Source: Micromonosporaceae bacterium KJ-029 (lineage in GTDB: Bacteria > Actinomycetota > Actinomycetes > Mycobacteriales > Micromonosporaceae). Taken from it: DNA of 64,000 bases. Of this stretch, positions 24,441 through 32,943 are shown in pieces. The notes below the pieces were generated by a model. It did no database searches, was not told the DNA's origin, and worked only from the letters and a program-made list of their open reading frames with translations. How positions within the stretch are numbered: position 1 is the stretch's first letter; each line of letters opens with the position of its first letter. A program made the position numbers and the translations under genes. The stretch covers positions 1-64,000 of the forward strand of contig BIFP01000051.1 in the NCBI GenBank assembly GCA_005402585.1. Direction: 5' to 3'.

Positions 24441-26558
24441 TCAGGCGGAGTAGACCTCGAACTGGGAGAGCTGGCCGGCGGGCCAGCCGGTGTTGCCGGT
24501 GAACCGGACCCGGACGTACCTTGCCGAGGCGCTGGCGAAGGTCAGCGACACCTGGTTGCCGGTCGCCGGGTCGAACACCCGGCCGGCGGACGCGACCAGC
24601 GTGTTCCAGGTGGTGCCGTCCGTGCTGCGCTGCACCGAGAACGTCTGGGTACGGGTCTGCCAGGCCGGCGCCGGCGGCAGCCGGAGCACCACCCGCCCGA
24701 TCGTGGTGGCCGCGCCGAGGTCCACCTGTACCCACTGGGGAAAGGCGTTGTTGGCGCTTTCCCAGTAGGTGTCGGGGTTGCCGTCGACGATGTTGCCGCT
24801 GCCGTAGCTCTGGACGTGGCTGCTCTCGGCGGTCGGGCGGCTCCGCGCCAGATCGGTCGGGACGGGCGGGTCGGGTGGGCCGGTGGTCGCGTACACCTCG
24901 ACCTGGGCCAGTTGGGCGGCGGGCCAGGCGGTGTTGCCGGTGACGGTGACCCGGACATGGCGGACGGTCGTGGTCGGCACGGTGACGGTGGCGGTGTTGC
25001 CGGTCGCCGGGTCGAACCGGATTCCGGCCGGGCCGGCCAGCGTGGTGAACGTGCCGCCGTCGGTGCTGCCCTGCACCGCCAGCGTCTGGGTACGGGCCTC
25101 CCAGCCGGCCGGCAGCGCGAACACGAGCCGGTTGACCGGGTACGCGGCGCCCAGGTCGACCTGCCACCACTGCGGGAACGCGTTGTTGGTGCCCTCCCAG
25201 TAGCTGTTCCGGTCGCTGTCGACGGCGTTGCCGGCGGTGAACGGGCCGTTCTGGCTGCTGGCCGTCGCGGGCCGGCCGGCGGCCAGGTTCCCGGCCGGCG
25301 GCGGGCCGCCACCGGTGACCGGTGGGGTCGGCCGCACCGAGGTGAGCGCGAGCTGTCCCTTGAGCATCCGGCCGCCGTCGGCGGTGATCCGCAGGTAGTA
25401 GTCGGCGGAGCAGAAGGTGCCGTCCTCGTCGAGCGCCCGGATGCCGACCCCGGCCGGTGTGGTCGCCGACGTCTCACTGGTCTTGGCGATCTGGTTGCCC
25501 TCGTTGTACTCGTCGAACATCGACACGTAGAGGCCCTGCGCGCCGAGCCGGACCATGTTGTAGAGGTGGCGCCAGTAGAAGTCGCCGTGCCGGCGGTGCC
25601 CGCTGGACAGGTCGCCCGGCATCACGCAGGGCTGGTAGTCGATCCCGTGCGCGGCACAGTCGGCCAGGTCGGGGACGTTGACATTGGCGTGGAACCAGTC
25701 CAGCCCGTCGAGGGTGCCGGTGCGCCCGACCATCCACGGCGAGAGCATGTGGAACGCGTGGTAGACCTCGGAGAAGCCGGGCCGGGAGTCGTTGATGCCC
25801 TGCCGCCAGTAGGTGGGCACCCCGCCGATGACGTAGCAGCCCTGCGCCTTGAACCACTGCACCACGTCGAGGCAGGGGGCGGGCGCGAACGGGCGGCCGT
25901 CGTCGTTGAAGCCGAACCCCCAGATGCAGACGACCGGCTTGCCGTTCTGCCGCGCGTACGCCGGTGAGGCGGCGTACGTCGACATCTTGGTCGTCCAGTC
26001 CTGCTTGATCTGTGACTGCATCGACGTCCAGGAGGTGACGTCGTACATGATGTAGAACTTTCGGCCGAATCGTTCGGCCGCACTGCGGACCTTCGCCGCC
26101 ATCGGGTCGCGGGTCGGCCCCTCGTCGCCGAACGGGTTGAACCGTTGCAGGGCGGCGGTGTCGCAGCCGTACTCCTGCATCCAGCGGAAGTGGGTGTCCA
26201 CCGTCTGCTGGTCGTACGAGGAGAACAGCGTCGCGGGCTGGCCGTTGCCGAGGTTGGGGTACGCGGTGGGGTAGCTGTGCGCGTACTCCCGCATGTCCGG
26301 CCAGGAGACGATTGTGGTGTTGTTCGGTGAGGGCGGCTGGAAGCGGTCCCGGCTCCAGTGCCACCAGCCGCCGATCGGCGCGCCGTCGCCAGGGCAGCTG
26401 AACCAGCCCTGGTAGCCGACGGAGATCTTGCCGACCACGTCGCCGGGTGGGCTGGCCGCATGGGCGGCCGGGGTGACGGCGGGCAGCACGTCGCCGACGG
26501 CGGCGAGCGCGGACCCCGCCGCGATGGACCCGATCAGTGTGCGGCGGGTGAGCGCCAT
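24441..26558 (-). CDS. Secreted GH71/99-like hydrolase with two discoidin domains
   Basis: A 705-residue exported protein. The N-terminus has a twin-arginine-type signal (MALTRRTLIGSIAAGSALAA). The catalytic module (about 35-420) begins VGKISVGYQGWFSCPGDG and holds FDEYNEGNQI, the pattern of GH71/99-like proteins; GH71 enzymes are alpha-1,3-glucanases. Two F5/8 type C (discoidin, CBM32-like) domains follow (about 430-560 and 570-705), each with TYWES/SYWEG and QVDLGA motifs. AAGGAG precedes ATG 26558. It forms a pair with the GH87 gene, suggesting joint attack on alpha-1,3-glucan. Exact activity is not proven. Confidence 0.78.
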   Translation of the reverse strand: MALTRRTLIGSIAAGSALAAVGDVLPAVTPAAHAASPPGDVVGKISVGYQGWFSCPGDGAPIGGWWHWSRDRFQPPSPNNTTIVSWPDMREYAHSYPTAYPNLGNGQPATLFSSYDQQTVDTHFRWMQEYGCDTAALQRFNPFGDEGPTRDPMAAKVRSAAERFGRKFYIMYDVTSWTSMQSQIKQDWTTKMSTYAASPAYARQNGKPVVCIWGFGFNDDGRPFAPAPCLDVVQWFKAQGCYVIGGVPTYWRQGINDSRPGFSEVYHAFHMLSPWMVGRTGTLDGLDWFHANVNVPDLADCAAHGIDYQPCVMPGDLSSGHRRHGDFYWRHLYNMVRLGAQGLYVSMFDEYNEGNQIAKTSETSATTPAGVGIRALDEDGTFCSADYYLRITADGGRMLKGQLALTSVRPTPPVTGGGPPPAGNLAAGRPATASSQNGPFTAGNAVDSDRNSYWEGTNNAFPQWWQVDLGAAYPVNRLVFALPAGWEARTQTLAVQGSTDGGTFTTLAGPAGIRFDPATGNTATVTVPTTTVRHVRVTVTGNTAWPAAQLAQVEVYATTGPPDPPVPTDLARSRPTAESSHVQSYGSGNIVDGNPDTYWESANNAFPQWVQVDLGAATTIGRVVLRLPPAPAWQTRTQTFSVQRSTDGTTWNTLVASAGRVFDPATGNQVSLTFASASARYVRVRFTGNTGWPAGQLSQFEVYSA

Positions 26559-26718
26559 GCCGACCACTCCTTGTCGGTAGGAGGGAATTGACGGCCATGA
26601 TGCCAGCCGGCGACATGGGCGCGCAATACTCAGACCAATGACTGAAAGACTGCGGCAATCCGCCTGTAAGAAGCGGATGTACGTGCCGGTCCGGCGCCTC
26701 TGCCGCGGCCGAGTCCCG

Positions 26719-26952
26719 CTACCGCTCGACGCGCTGCGCGTGCCCGTTCGCTGGCGGCTCCGCCGGCCCCACCGCCGGCCCACGGTTCGCGAAGTCCAAC
26801 CGGCTGCGGTGCGTACCGGCGCGCAGCTCGTCGTCGGTCATCACCAGGTAGACCAGCGGGCAGTCCTGTGGGCCGGTCACGTCCAGCTGGCACAGGGTGC
26901 ATGGCTCCTCCGGGCGAAGCGGGCACCTCGCATCCGGTCTACGGCCGCTCAT
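26719..26952 (-). CDS. Small Cys-rich protein (DUF6767-like)
   Basis: A 77-residue protein with CPLRPEEPCTLCQLDVTGP followed by QDCPLVYLVMTDDELR, a pattern I recall from the actinomycete DUF6767 family. Four cysteines in the first 30 residues could bind zinc or an iron-sulfur centre. Function unknown. ATG 26952 is the only reasonable start; longer frames upstream are not protein-like. Lies between the GH71/99-like gene promoter and the M14 terminator. Confidence 0.72.
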   Translation of the reverse strand: MSGRRPDARCPLRPEEPCTLCQLDVTGPQDCPLVYLVMTDDELRAGTHRSRLDFANRGPAVGPAEPPANGHAQRVER

Positions 26953-27026
26953 GGCCCCAGCATGTCCGCCCGACAGCCGCGACGACCAGGTCTTTCGGCC
27001 CCTGTTCGGGGGCGACCCGGAGACGG

Positions 27027-27062
27027 GTGAGGGCCCGCAGCGGTGACGCTGCGGGCCCTCAC
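27027..27062 (-). terminator. Perfect 16-bp hairpin terminator
   Basis: Positions 27027-27042 pair perfectly with 27047-27062 around a GTGA loop, 18 bases after the M14 stop codon on the minus strand. This is a strong actinomycete-type terminator without a T run. Confidence 0.82.
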
Positions 27063-27079
27063 CACGATCGTGGGTCAGC

Positions 27080-29530
27080 TCATGGTTGCGCGGCCCACAG
27101 CAGGGCTCGGCCCAACTGCGCCTGCAGCCCCTTGGGGTGCAGCCGGAAGGTGGGCGCGGTACCGACCAGCACCACACCGTTGCCGGCGGAGCTGACGCTC
27201 CGGACGACGCTGGCCTGGTTCGCGGCGGCGGCCTGCCCGTTGGTCCCGGTGGTCGCCCACCAGCCGGAGAGCAACGGGTCCGCAGCGTACGACTGCTCGA
27301 CCGTCACTCCGGTGCCGAGGTTGGTGAACCAGACCGGCTGGCTGATGAAGGCGTACGGGCTGGCGTCCGAGGTGACCGGGCCGCCCCGGTTGACGACGTT
27401 GGCGACCCCGCTGGCCAGCGACGGCCCGGCGGTGGCGGTGACGCTCAACAGCGACGTGGCGTTGCCGAAGTTCGCCCCGGCGGTGCCGAGCCCGACCACG
27501 CCGCCGCCCCGGGCCAGGAACGCGTCCAGCGCCGCACGGTTCTCCGCCGTCAGGGTCGTCACGTTCAGGTTGCTCGCGACCAGCAGCACGTCGACCTCGG
27601 CGGTCAGCGTGCTGGCCAGCGTCGTGGCGGTGACGGCCCAGGTCGAAAAGCCGAGCGCGGCCAGGGTGTCGCGCGGCTCGACGCCGCCCAGGTAGCCGAC
27701 GACGACCTCGTCCAGCCGGGTCCCCTGCCAGCCCGCCGGGGCGCGCTCGAAGGTGACGCCGTGCTTGCGGACCTCCTCCTTGAGCAGCTGGCGGCTGGCG
27801 GGGGTGGCCGGTACCACGACCGACCCGTCGGCGAGCCGGTAGACCCGCAGCCCCTTGCGGATCAGCGAGTTGACCACCAGCAGGTCGGCCGCGTCCTGGA
27901 GGTTCAGGCGCAGGTCGGCGCTGGCCGGCGGGAGAGAGCCCTCGGCCACCCCGTCGTGGACCCGGTTCAGCTGCACCTTCGGCAGCTGCTCGCCCCAGAC
28001 GGTGTCGACGGTGGCGCCCCAGGTCAACCCCTGGCTCCACGCGGCGGGGCCGGCGTAGAGGTCATTCACCCGGTCGGTCAGGTCGATGCCCGGTTCGAGC
28101 AGCGAGTTGACCAGACCACGCTTGGGCTGGTGCAGGTCGATGACGTACGAGCCGGCGGGGTAGCTGCGGCCCTCGGCCCGGAAGTCGTGCTTCGCCCGCC
28201 AGACCCGGCCACCGCTGCTGATCAGCAGGTCGACCAGGCGTGCGGCGGCCGGCTCGGAACGCTGCCCGGCGCCGGTGGGGATGACGTACGCCCGGGGGAA
28301 GACGGTGTTGTAGTTGTCCTCCGGGCCCCAGCCCGGCACGTAGTCGTCGGGGATGTCCCGCAGCGGCTCTCCGGCCCAACCGCGCCGGTAGACCTCGGCC
28401 TGGTCGTGCAGCACCTCGGCACGGTGGTCCTGGATGTACTGCAGCGACGTCTTGATCGCCACCTCGTGCACGTCGGTGTTGATCCCGGAGCGGCGTACCC
28501 GCTCCTGCGGGGTCAGGTTGCCGCGCGGGTTGAGCGGCGCCTCGATGGTGTACGGAATGCTGCTCTGCAACAGCGCGAACGACGGCACGTAGATCGGCGG
28601 GAAGTCGTCCCAGACCCCGGGCGCGTCGTCCCGGAACGGGATCCGGGCGCGCTGCGTCTCGGGGTAGCCGAGTGCCCGCAGATCCTCCTCGATGCCGAGG
28701 GCGTTCGGCAGGGCGTGCTTGATGAAGAGGTCGTACTCGTTGTTGACGTTGTGCGGCGGGGTGCTCGGGTGCAGCAGCGTCGGGCTGACGTAGCCGTGCA
28801 GGTCGAGCGTGATGATCGGCTTGGTGTCGATGACGAGTTCGCGGATCAGATTCGTCTCGGGCTGCGAGACGATGGTGAGATCCCGGTTGAGGTCGTACCC
28901 GGCGCCGTTGGCCCGGGTGCCGGCGACCCGACCGTCCGGGTTGGACGTGACGTTGAAGATCAGCCGGTTCCGCTTCAGCAGCTGGGCCACCTCAGGATCG
29001 GTGCTGGTGGCGAACTCCTCGATGACCCGCAGCGCCGCGTCGGTGCCCTCCCACTCGTTGCCGTGGATGTTGGCGTTGACGAACAGCGGCGTCTTGTACT
29101 CGGCCAGCAGTCGTGGGTCGGTGCGCGCCCGGACCGGATCGTCCTCGATGAGGCGCTTCCATTCCTCCTGCTGACGGGCTTCGCCGCGGGTCTCCGGGGC
29201 GGTGACGGTGACCGCGTACAGGTCGTAGCCGCCGCTGGACTTCCCGGCCACCCGGGCGGAGACCCGGTCACTCGCGGCCTGTAGCGCGTTCAGCTTCGGG
29301 GCGATCTCGTCGTAGGGGATGACGCCGATGGGGATGGAGGCGTCGGCGGGGTTGTCCGGCCAGACGGGCAGCACGTTCTGCCGGGGGTACCCGGCGATCT
29401 CGGACAGGCTCGGCGTCGACGGTGGCACGGCCGGCAACGCCGAGGCGTGTGCCGGTGCCGTCCAGGCCGTCGTACCGATCAGGGTGAGGGCGAGCCCGGC
29501 GGTGGCCAGGCGTACGGACATTTTGTGCAC
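27080..29530 (-). CDS. Secreted M14 zinc carboxypeptidase
   Basis: An 816-residue secreted metallopeptidase. Signal peptide at 1-30. The M14 domain (about 70-430) has zinc ligands His156/Glu159 in NIHGNEWEG and His245 in LDLHGY, substrate-binding Arg216 in LNRDL, and a candidate catalytic Glu in PYTIEAPLN. A C-terminal region (about 480-816) includes a class-I-amidotransferase-like fold segment (LLVASNLNVTTLTAENRAALDAFLARGGGV). It removes C-terminal residues from peptides outside the cell. GTG 29530 follows AGGAGAG at good distance; ATG 29521 is the alternative. Confidence 0.88.
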   Translation of the reverse strand: MHKMSVRLATAGLALTLIGTTAWTAPAHASALPAVPPSTPSLSEIAGYPRQNVLPVWPDNPADASIPIGVIPYDEIAPKLNALQAASDRVSARVAGKSSGGYDLYAVTVTAPETRGEARQQEEWKRLIEDDPVRARTDPRLLAEYKTPLFVNANIHGNEWEGTDAALRVIEEFATSTDPEVAQLLKRNRLIFNVTSNPDGRVAGTRANGAGYDLNRDLTIVSQPETNLIRELVIDTKPIITLDLHGYVSPTLLHPSTPPHNVNNEYDLFIKHALPNALGIEEDLRALGYPETQRARIPFRDDAPGVWDDFPPIYVPSFALLQSSIPYTIEAPLNPRGNLTPQERVRRSGINTDVHEVAIKTSLQYIQDHRAEVLHDQAEVYRRGWAGEPLRDIPDDYVPGWGPEDNYNTVFPRAYVIPTGAGQRSEPAAARLVDLLISSGGRVWRAKHDFRAEGRSYPAGSYVIDLHQPKRGLVNSLLEPGIDLTDRVNDLYAGPAAWSQGLTWGATVDTVWGEQLPKVQLNRVHDGVAEGSLPPASADLRLNLQDAADLLVVNSLIRKGLRVYRLADGSVVVPATPASRQLLKEEVRKHGVTFERAPAGWQGTRLDEVVVGYLGGVEPRDTLAALGFSTWAVTATTLASTLTAEVDVLLVASNLNVTTLTAENRAALDAFLARGGGVVGLGTAGANFGNATSLLSVTATAGPSLASGVANVVNRGGPVTSDASPYAFISQPVWFTNLGTGVTVEQSYAADPLLSGWWATTGTNGQAAAANQASVVRSVSSAGNGVVLVGTAPTFRLHPKGLQAQLGRALLWAAQP

Positions 29531-29732
29531 GATGGACAGCTCTCCTGTCGGGTGGAGCGGATGCCGTTGTGCGGGCGCGGCGGCAGGGCCGGAGACCTGC
29601 GGCAAGATGGAGAACGCCCGCGGCGGGCGGAAGGGACCCGGCGTCAGCGGCAGGGTCGACAGGCGGCGCTGGCGACGCGCAGGAGGTCGATGTGACCCCG
29701 CTTGGTGAGGTAGGCGCTTCGCACGTACTGAT

Positions 29733-29760
29733 CCTTTACCGGACCACGTCGGGGTGTCAA
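29733..29760 (-). promoter_or_regulatory. Candidate promoter for the M14 peptidase
   Basis: On the minus strand TTGACA (29760-29755) and TAAAGG (29738-29733) are separated by 16 bases. This would give a 5' leader of about 190 bases before GTG 29530. I saw nothing else definite in 29531-29811. Confidence 0.45.
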
Positions 29761-29811
29761 GATCCGGACGCCACAGTGTGTCCTGGACCATCGATCAGCG
29801 CGAAGCGGCTG

Positions 29812-30549
29812 TCACGGCAGGTTGGTCGCGGGCGCGGTGTCACCGTCGCACCGGCAGCCGTCGGTGCAGCCGCCGGCGTTCGGTGCCACCGGGCCGGGCC
29901 CGGTCGGGGCGCAGCAGGCACGGCCCTGCCAGGCGTCTCGACCCTCCTTGAGGGCGACGACGGCGATGACGAGCGCGGCGGCCGGGTCGGCCCACCACCA
30001 GCCGAACAGCGAGTTGACCGCCAGGCCGACGAGCAGCACCGCGGAGAGGTAGGTGCAGAGCAGGGTCTGTTTGGAGTCGGCGACGGCGGAGGCGGACCCG
30101 AGTTCACGGCCGGCCCGGCGCTGCGCGGTGGACAGGATCGGCATGATCGCCAGGGACAGGGCCGCGAGGGCGAGCCCGACGGTGGAGTGGTCCGCGCGGT
30201 CGCCGCCGAGGAGAGCGCGTACGGATTCGACGCTGACGTAGGCGGCGAGGGCGAAGAACGACACGGCGATGACCCGCAGTGCGGCGCGTTCCCGGCGTTC
30301 GTGGTCGGTGCCGCTGAACTGCCAGGCGACCGCGGCGGCGGAGGACACCTCGACCACCGAGTCGAGGCCGAAGCCGATCAGCGCGGTCGACGACGCGATG
30401 GTTCCGGCCGTGATCGCGACGATCGCCTCGATCACGTTGTAGGCGATGGTCGCGGCGACGAACCATCGGATCCGGCGCGTCAGCACCGCCCGTCGTGCGG
30501 CTGACGGACCGGTCGCAACACTCGGGACGAACGGCAGCGGGGTGCTCAT
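29812..30549 (-). CDS. CDF-family cation efflux protein with Cys-rich tail
   Basis: A 245-residue cation diffusion facilitator-like membrane protein, five to six helices; the acidic helix-2 site GFGLDSVVEVSSAAAVAW and helix-5 ADSKQTLL are the likely metal positions. The last 40 residues carry CC, C, C and C (GRACCAPTGP...GGCTDGCRCDGD), a probable soft-metal binding tail. ATG 30549 overlaps the stop of the CmtR-like gene by one base. The pair should be a metal-inducible exporter unit for Cd, Pb, Zn or similar. Confidence 0.85.
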   Translation of the reverse strand: MSTPLPFVPSVATGPSAARRAVLTRRIRWFVAATIAYNVIEAIVAITAGTIASSTALIGFGLDSVVEVSSAAAVAWQFSGTDHERRERAALRVIAVSFFALAAYVSVESVRALLGGDRADHSTVGLALAALSLAIMPILSTAQRRAGRELGSASAVADSKQTLLCTYLSAVLLVGLAVNSLFGWWWADPAAALVIAVVALKEGRDAWQGRACCAPTGPGPVAPNAGGCTDGCRCDGDTAPATNLP

Positions 30550-30878
30550 CAGCAACAGTTGTCGGTGTCGGCGGCCGGGCAGGCCGTCGGGTCGACGGCA
30601 AGGACCAGACCGAGCAGATCGCCCAGCGCGTGGGCGAGTCGGGGGTCGGCCAGTTCGTAGCGGGAGCGGCGGCCTTCCGGGACGGCCACGACCAGGCCAC
30701 AGCCGCGTAGGCAGGCCAGGTGGTTGGACAGATTCTGCCGACTGGTGCCCAGCAGCTCGGCCAGCTCCGCGGGATAGCCGGGGCCCTCGCGCAGGACGAG
30801 CAGCAGCCGAGCCCGGACCGGATCGGACAGGGCGTGCCCGAACCGAGCCAGGACGTTTCCGTGGGTCAGCGTCTCCAT
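30549..30878 (-). CDS. CmtR-like ArsR/SmtB metal-sensing repressor
   Basis: A 109-residue ArsR/SmtB repressor. By eye it follows Mycobacterium tuberculosis CmtR: SRQNLSNHLACLRGCGLVVA places Cys56 and Cys60 in the recognition helix, and AVDPTACP supplies Cys100, the set that binds Cd/Pb in CmtR. Two extra cysteines end the protein. It is first in a two-gene unit with a CDF exporter and should be released from DNA by metal binding. Confidence 0.9.
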   Translation of the reverse strand: METLTHGNVLARFGHALSDPVRARLLLVLREGPGYPAELAELLGTSRQNLSNHLACLRGCGLVVAVPEGRRSRYELADPRLAHALGDLLGLVLAVDPTACPAADTDNCC

Positions 30879-30884
30879 GGCCTG

Positions 30885-30912
30885 AAAGTACAGCAGATAG
30901 TGAATTAATCAA
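30885..30912 (-). promoter_or_regulatory. Predicted leaderless promoter of the CmtR-like unit
   Basis: Minus-strand TTGATT (30912-30907) and TACTTT (30890-30885), 16 bases apart. The ATG at 30878 lies about 6 bases after the -10 box, so the mRNA would start at or near the start codon. The A/T-rich TTGATTAATTCA region is a plausible repressor site. Confidence 0.5.
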
Positions 30913-30944
30913 AGACTGAACTGTTGCCGCCTCCGTCGGGCCGC

Positions 30945-31331
30945 TCACGGTGCCGCGCCGCCGGCCTCCTGGTCGGGCGTACCGCGTTCGAGTTCGGTCT
31001 TGAGGGTGGCGAGCATGCCCACCGCGGCGCTGGCGTACTCGCCGATCCACCGGTCATGGATGTGTCTGATCGGTAGCGGGTCGAGATGGTTCCACCGCTC
31101 GCGGCCTTTGCGCTGGGCGATGACCAGCCCGGCGGCCTCCAGTACCCGCAGGTGCTGCATCACTGTGCACCGATCCAGCTGCGGGAACCGCTCGCACAGG
31201 TCGCCGGTGGTCCGGGCCTGGTCCTTCAGCAGGTCGAGGATCCGTCGCCGGGTCGGCGACGCCAGCGCCTTGAACACGCCGTCCTCGTCAACCGGATCCG
31301 GGTTCGGGCGCTGCATCCGACGAGCTGACAT
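30945..31331 (-). CDS. ArsR-family transcriptional regulator
   Basis: A 128-residue winged-helix repressor of the ArsR type that accompanies AHSA1/SRPBCC genes: FKALASPTRRRILDLLKDQ, TVMQHLRVLEAAGLVIAQRKGRERW. No metal-binding cysteine cluster. ATG 31331 coincides with the first base of a perfect dyad. Divergent from an SRPBCC gene it presumably controls. Confidence 0.88.
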   Translation of the reverse strand: MSARRMQRPNPDPVDEDGVFKALASPTRRRILDLLKDQARTTGDLCERFPQLDRCTVMQHLRVLEAAGLVIAQRKGRERWNHLDPLPIRHIHDRWIGEYASAAVGMLATLKTELERGTPDQEAGGAAP

Positions 31332-31348
31332 GTTATACAGATATAACA
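31331..31348. promoter_or_regulatory. 18-bp ArsR-type operator
   Basis: TGTTATA-CAGA-TATAACA, a perfect inverted repeat whose edge overlaps the ArsR start codon and lies 26 bases before the SRPBCC start. The TATAAC half-sites could also serve as -10 boxes. Confidence 0.75.
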
Positions 31349-31374
31349 CGTCGGCGGCGGGAGAGGAGATCACC

Positions 31375-31854
31375 ATGGACCTGCGGTTCAAGATCGCCGG
31401 TCGGATCAGCCGCCCGGTGCACGAGGTGTTCGAAGCGGTGGTCGACCCGGAGCAGCTCTCCCACTACTTCACCACCGGCGGGGCGAAGGGTCGCCTCACC
31501 ACCGGGGCCACCGTGACCTGGGACTTCGCCGACTTCCCCGGAGCGTTCCCGGTCGAGGTGGTCGAGGTCGAGCCGGACCGACGGATCGTGCTGCGGTGGG
31601 AGGCCGCCGACGGCGCCGCGTCGACCGCCGAGGAGCAGGTCGCGGGCGCCGCCTACTCCACGACCGTCACGATGGAGTTCGAACCGCTGGGTGACGACCG
31701 GACCCTCGTCACCATCGCCGAGGAGGGGTGGCGCGAGACCCCCGAGGGCCAGCGGGCCTCGTACGGCAACTGCGAGGGGTGGACCAGCATGCTCTGCTGC
31801 CTGAAGGCATGGCTGGAGCACGGCGTCAACCTGCGCGCCGGCTTCTACGCCTGA
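31375..31854 (+). CDS. SRPBCC/AHSA1-domain protein
   Basis: A 159-residue activator-of-Hsp90-like/START fold protein: RPVHEVFEAVVDPEQLSHYFT, WDFADFPGAFPVEV, and NCEGWTSMLCCLKAWLEHG with the typical final helix. GAGGAG precedes ATG 31375. Partner of the divergent ArsR regulator; the ligand is unknown. Confidence 0.86.
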   Translation: MDLRFKIAGRISRPVHEVFEAVVDPEQLSHYFTTGGAKGRLTTGATVTWDFADFPGAFPVEVVEVEPDRRIVLRWEAADGAASTAEEQVAGAAYSTTVTMEFEPLGDDRTLVTIAEEGWRETPEGQRASYGNCEGWTSMLCCLKAWLEHGVNLRAGFYA

Positions 31855-31879
31855 ACGGCGGTGACCGTTAGGGCGGTGC

Positions 31880-32818
31880 TCAGGGTGGGGCGAGTCCGGC
31901 CCAGGAGCGCAGCAGCCAGCCGCCGATGGAGTCGACCGGACCGGATCCCGGGCCATCGACGACGCGTTCGACGATCTCGGTACGGCTGAACCAGCGGGCC
32001 TCCAGCAGCTCCGCGCCGTCCACGGCGATCGTCTCGTCGACGGCCCGGGCGACGAAGCCGACCATGAGACCGGCCGGGAAGGGCCAACCCTGTGAGCCGC
32101 GGTAGGTCACCTCGCCGAGGGTGACGCCGGCCTCCTCGGCGACCTCGCGGCGTACCGCGCCCTCCAGGCTCTCGCCGATCTCGACGAACCCGGCCAGCAG
32201 GGAGAAGCTGTCCGCGCCGGCGCCGTGATGACGTGCGAGCAGGCAGCGCGGCTCCGGGCGAGGGCTCTCCACCAGCACGATCACGGCCGGCTCGATGCGC
32301 GGGAACAGTTGCCGACCACAGCCCGAGCCACGGCACAACCGCAGGTGACCGGCGTGGACGCTGGCGGTGGGCGCGCCGCACGACCCGCAGTACCGGGTGT
32401 GCCGGTTCCAGTAGAGCAGTCCGCGGGCGTACGCCAGGGTCGCGGCGAGCGGGCCGGGCAGCGTGGCGGCCAGGCTGCGCAGGTCGACGCTGGCGTCCGC
32501 GGCGCCGAGTCGCAGTGCGTCGGCCTCCTCGGCGTCGCTCAGGTCGGCGGCGAAGGTCGCCGTCGCGCCGTCCAGGCCCAACAGGGCGGTCTGGCCGGCA
32601 GCCGCCACCAGCGCGCGGCCGGCTCGGGCGGTGAGCATGGCCGGTTGGCCGGTGGCGGTCAGCAGCGGGCGGTTGCGCCACATCGGCAGGACCAGGGTGT
32701 CGTCGTGGCGGAGTTGCTCGGCGACCCAGTCCGGGTCGGTACGCAGACTGGCCGCCCGATCGTGAGATGTCCCCGTGTACGCGAGCCCGTCGAACGCCAT
32801 GCCTCGATCGTGCCCCAT
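31880..32818 (-). CDS. nudC: NAD(+)/NADH diphosphatase or decapping enzyme (NudC-type)
   Basis: A 312-residue NudC-like NUDIX enzyme that hydrolyses NADH and can remove NAD caps from RNA. The zinc ribbon is visible as CGSCGAPT...CRGSGCGRQLFPR. The Nudix box is GFVEIGESLEGAVRREVAEEAG, followed by SQGWPFPAGLM, close to the SQPWPFP signature with one substitution. ATG 32818 and ATG 32800 are both possible starts. It stands alone, convergent with SRPBCC. Confidence 0.88.
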   Translation of the reverse strand: MGHDRGMAFDGLAYTGTSHDRAASLRTDPDWVAEQLRHDDTLVLPMWRNRPLLTATGQPAMLTARAGRALVAAAGQTALLGLDGATATFAADLSDAEEADALRLGAADASVDLRSLAATLPGPLAATLAYARGLLYWNRHTRYCGSCGAPTASVHAGHLRLCRGSGCGRQLFPRIEPAVIVLVESPRPEPRCLLARHHGAGADSFSLLAGFVEIGESLEGAVRREVAEEAGVTLGEVTYRGSQGWPFPAGLMVGFVARAVDETIAVDGAELLEARWFSRTEIVERVVDGPGSGPVDSIGGWLLRSWAGLAPP

Positions 32819-32892
32819 GAGCTCCCGGGCGCTCTCTCGGGGACGGCCGGTGCTTGACAACGGGTGTCTCCGCCCCCAACCTGTCCTATAGT

Positions 32893-32914
32893 CCTACTGT
32901 CGTAAGACAATAGG
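32893..32914. promoter_or_regulatory. Operator-like dyad upstream of the GntR-ABC operon
   Basis: CCTACTGTC-GTAA-GACAATAGG, nine-base arms with one mismatch, 30 bases before the GntR start. Suits a YtrA-subfamily GntR repressor that autoregulates. Confidence 0.6.
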
Positions 32915-32943
32915 AATGATCGACCGGGAAGGGATCGTCGCGG

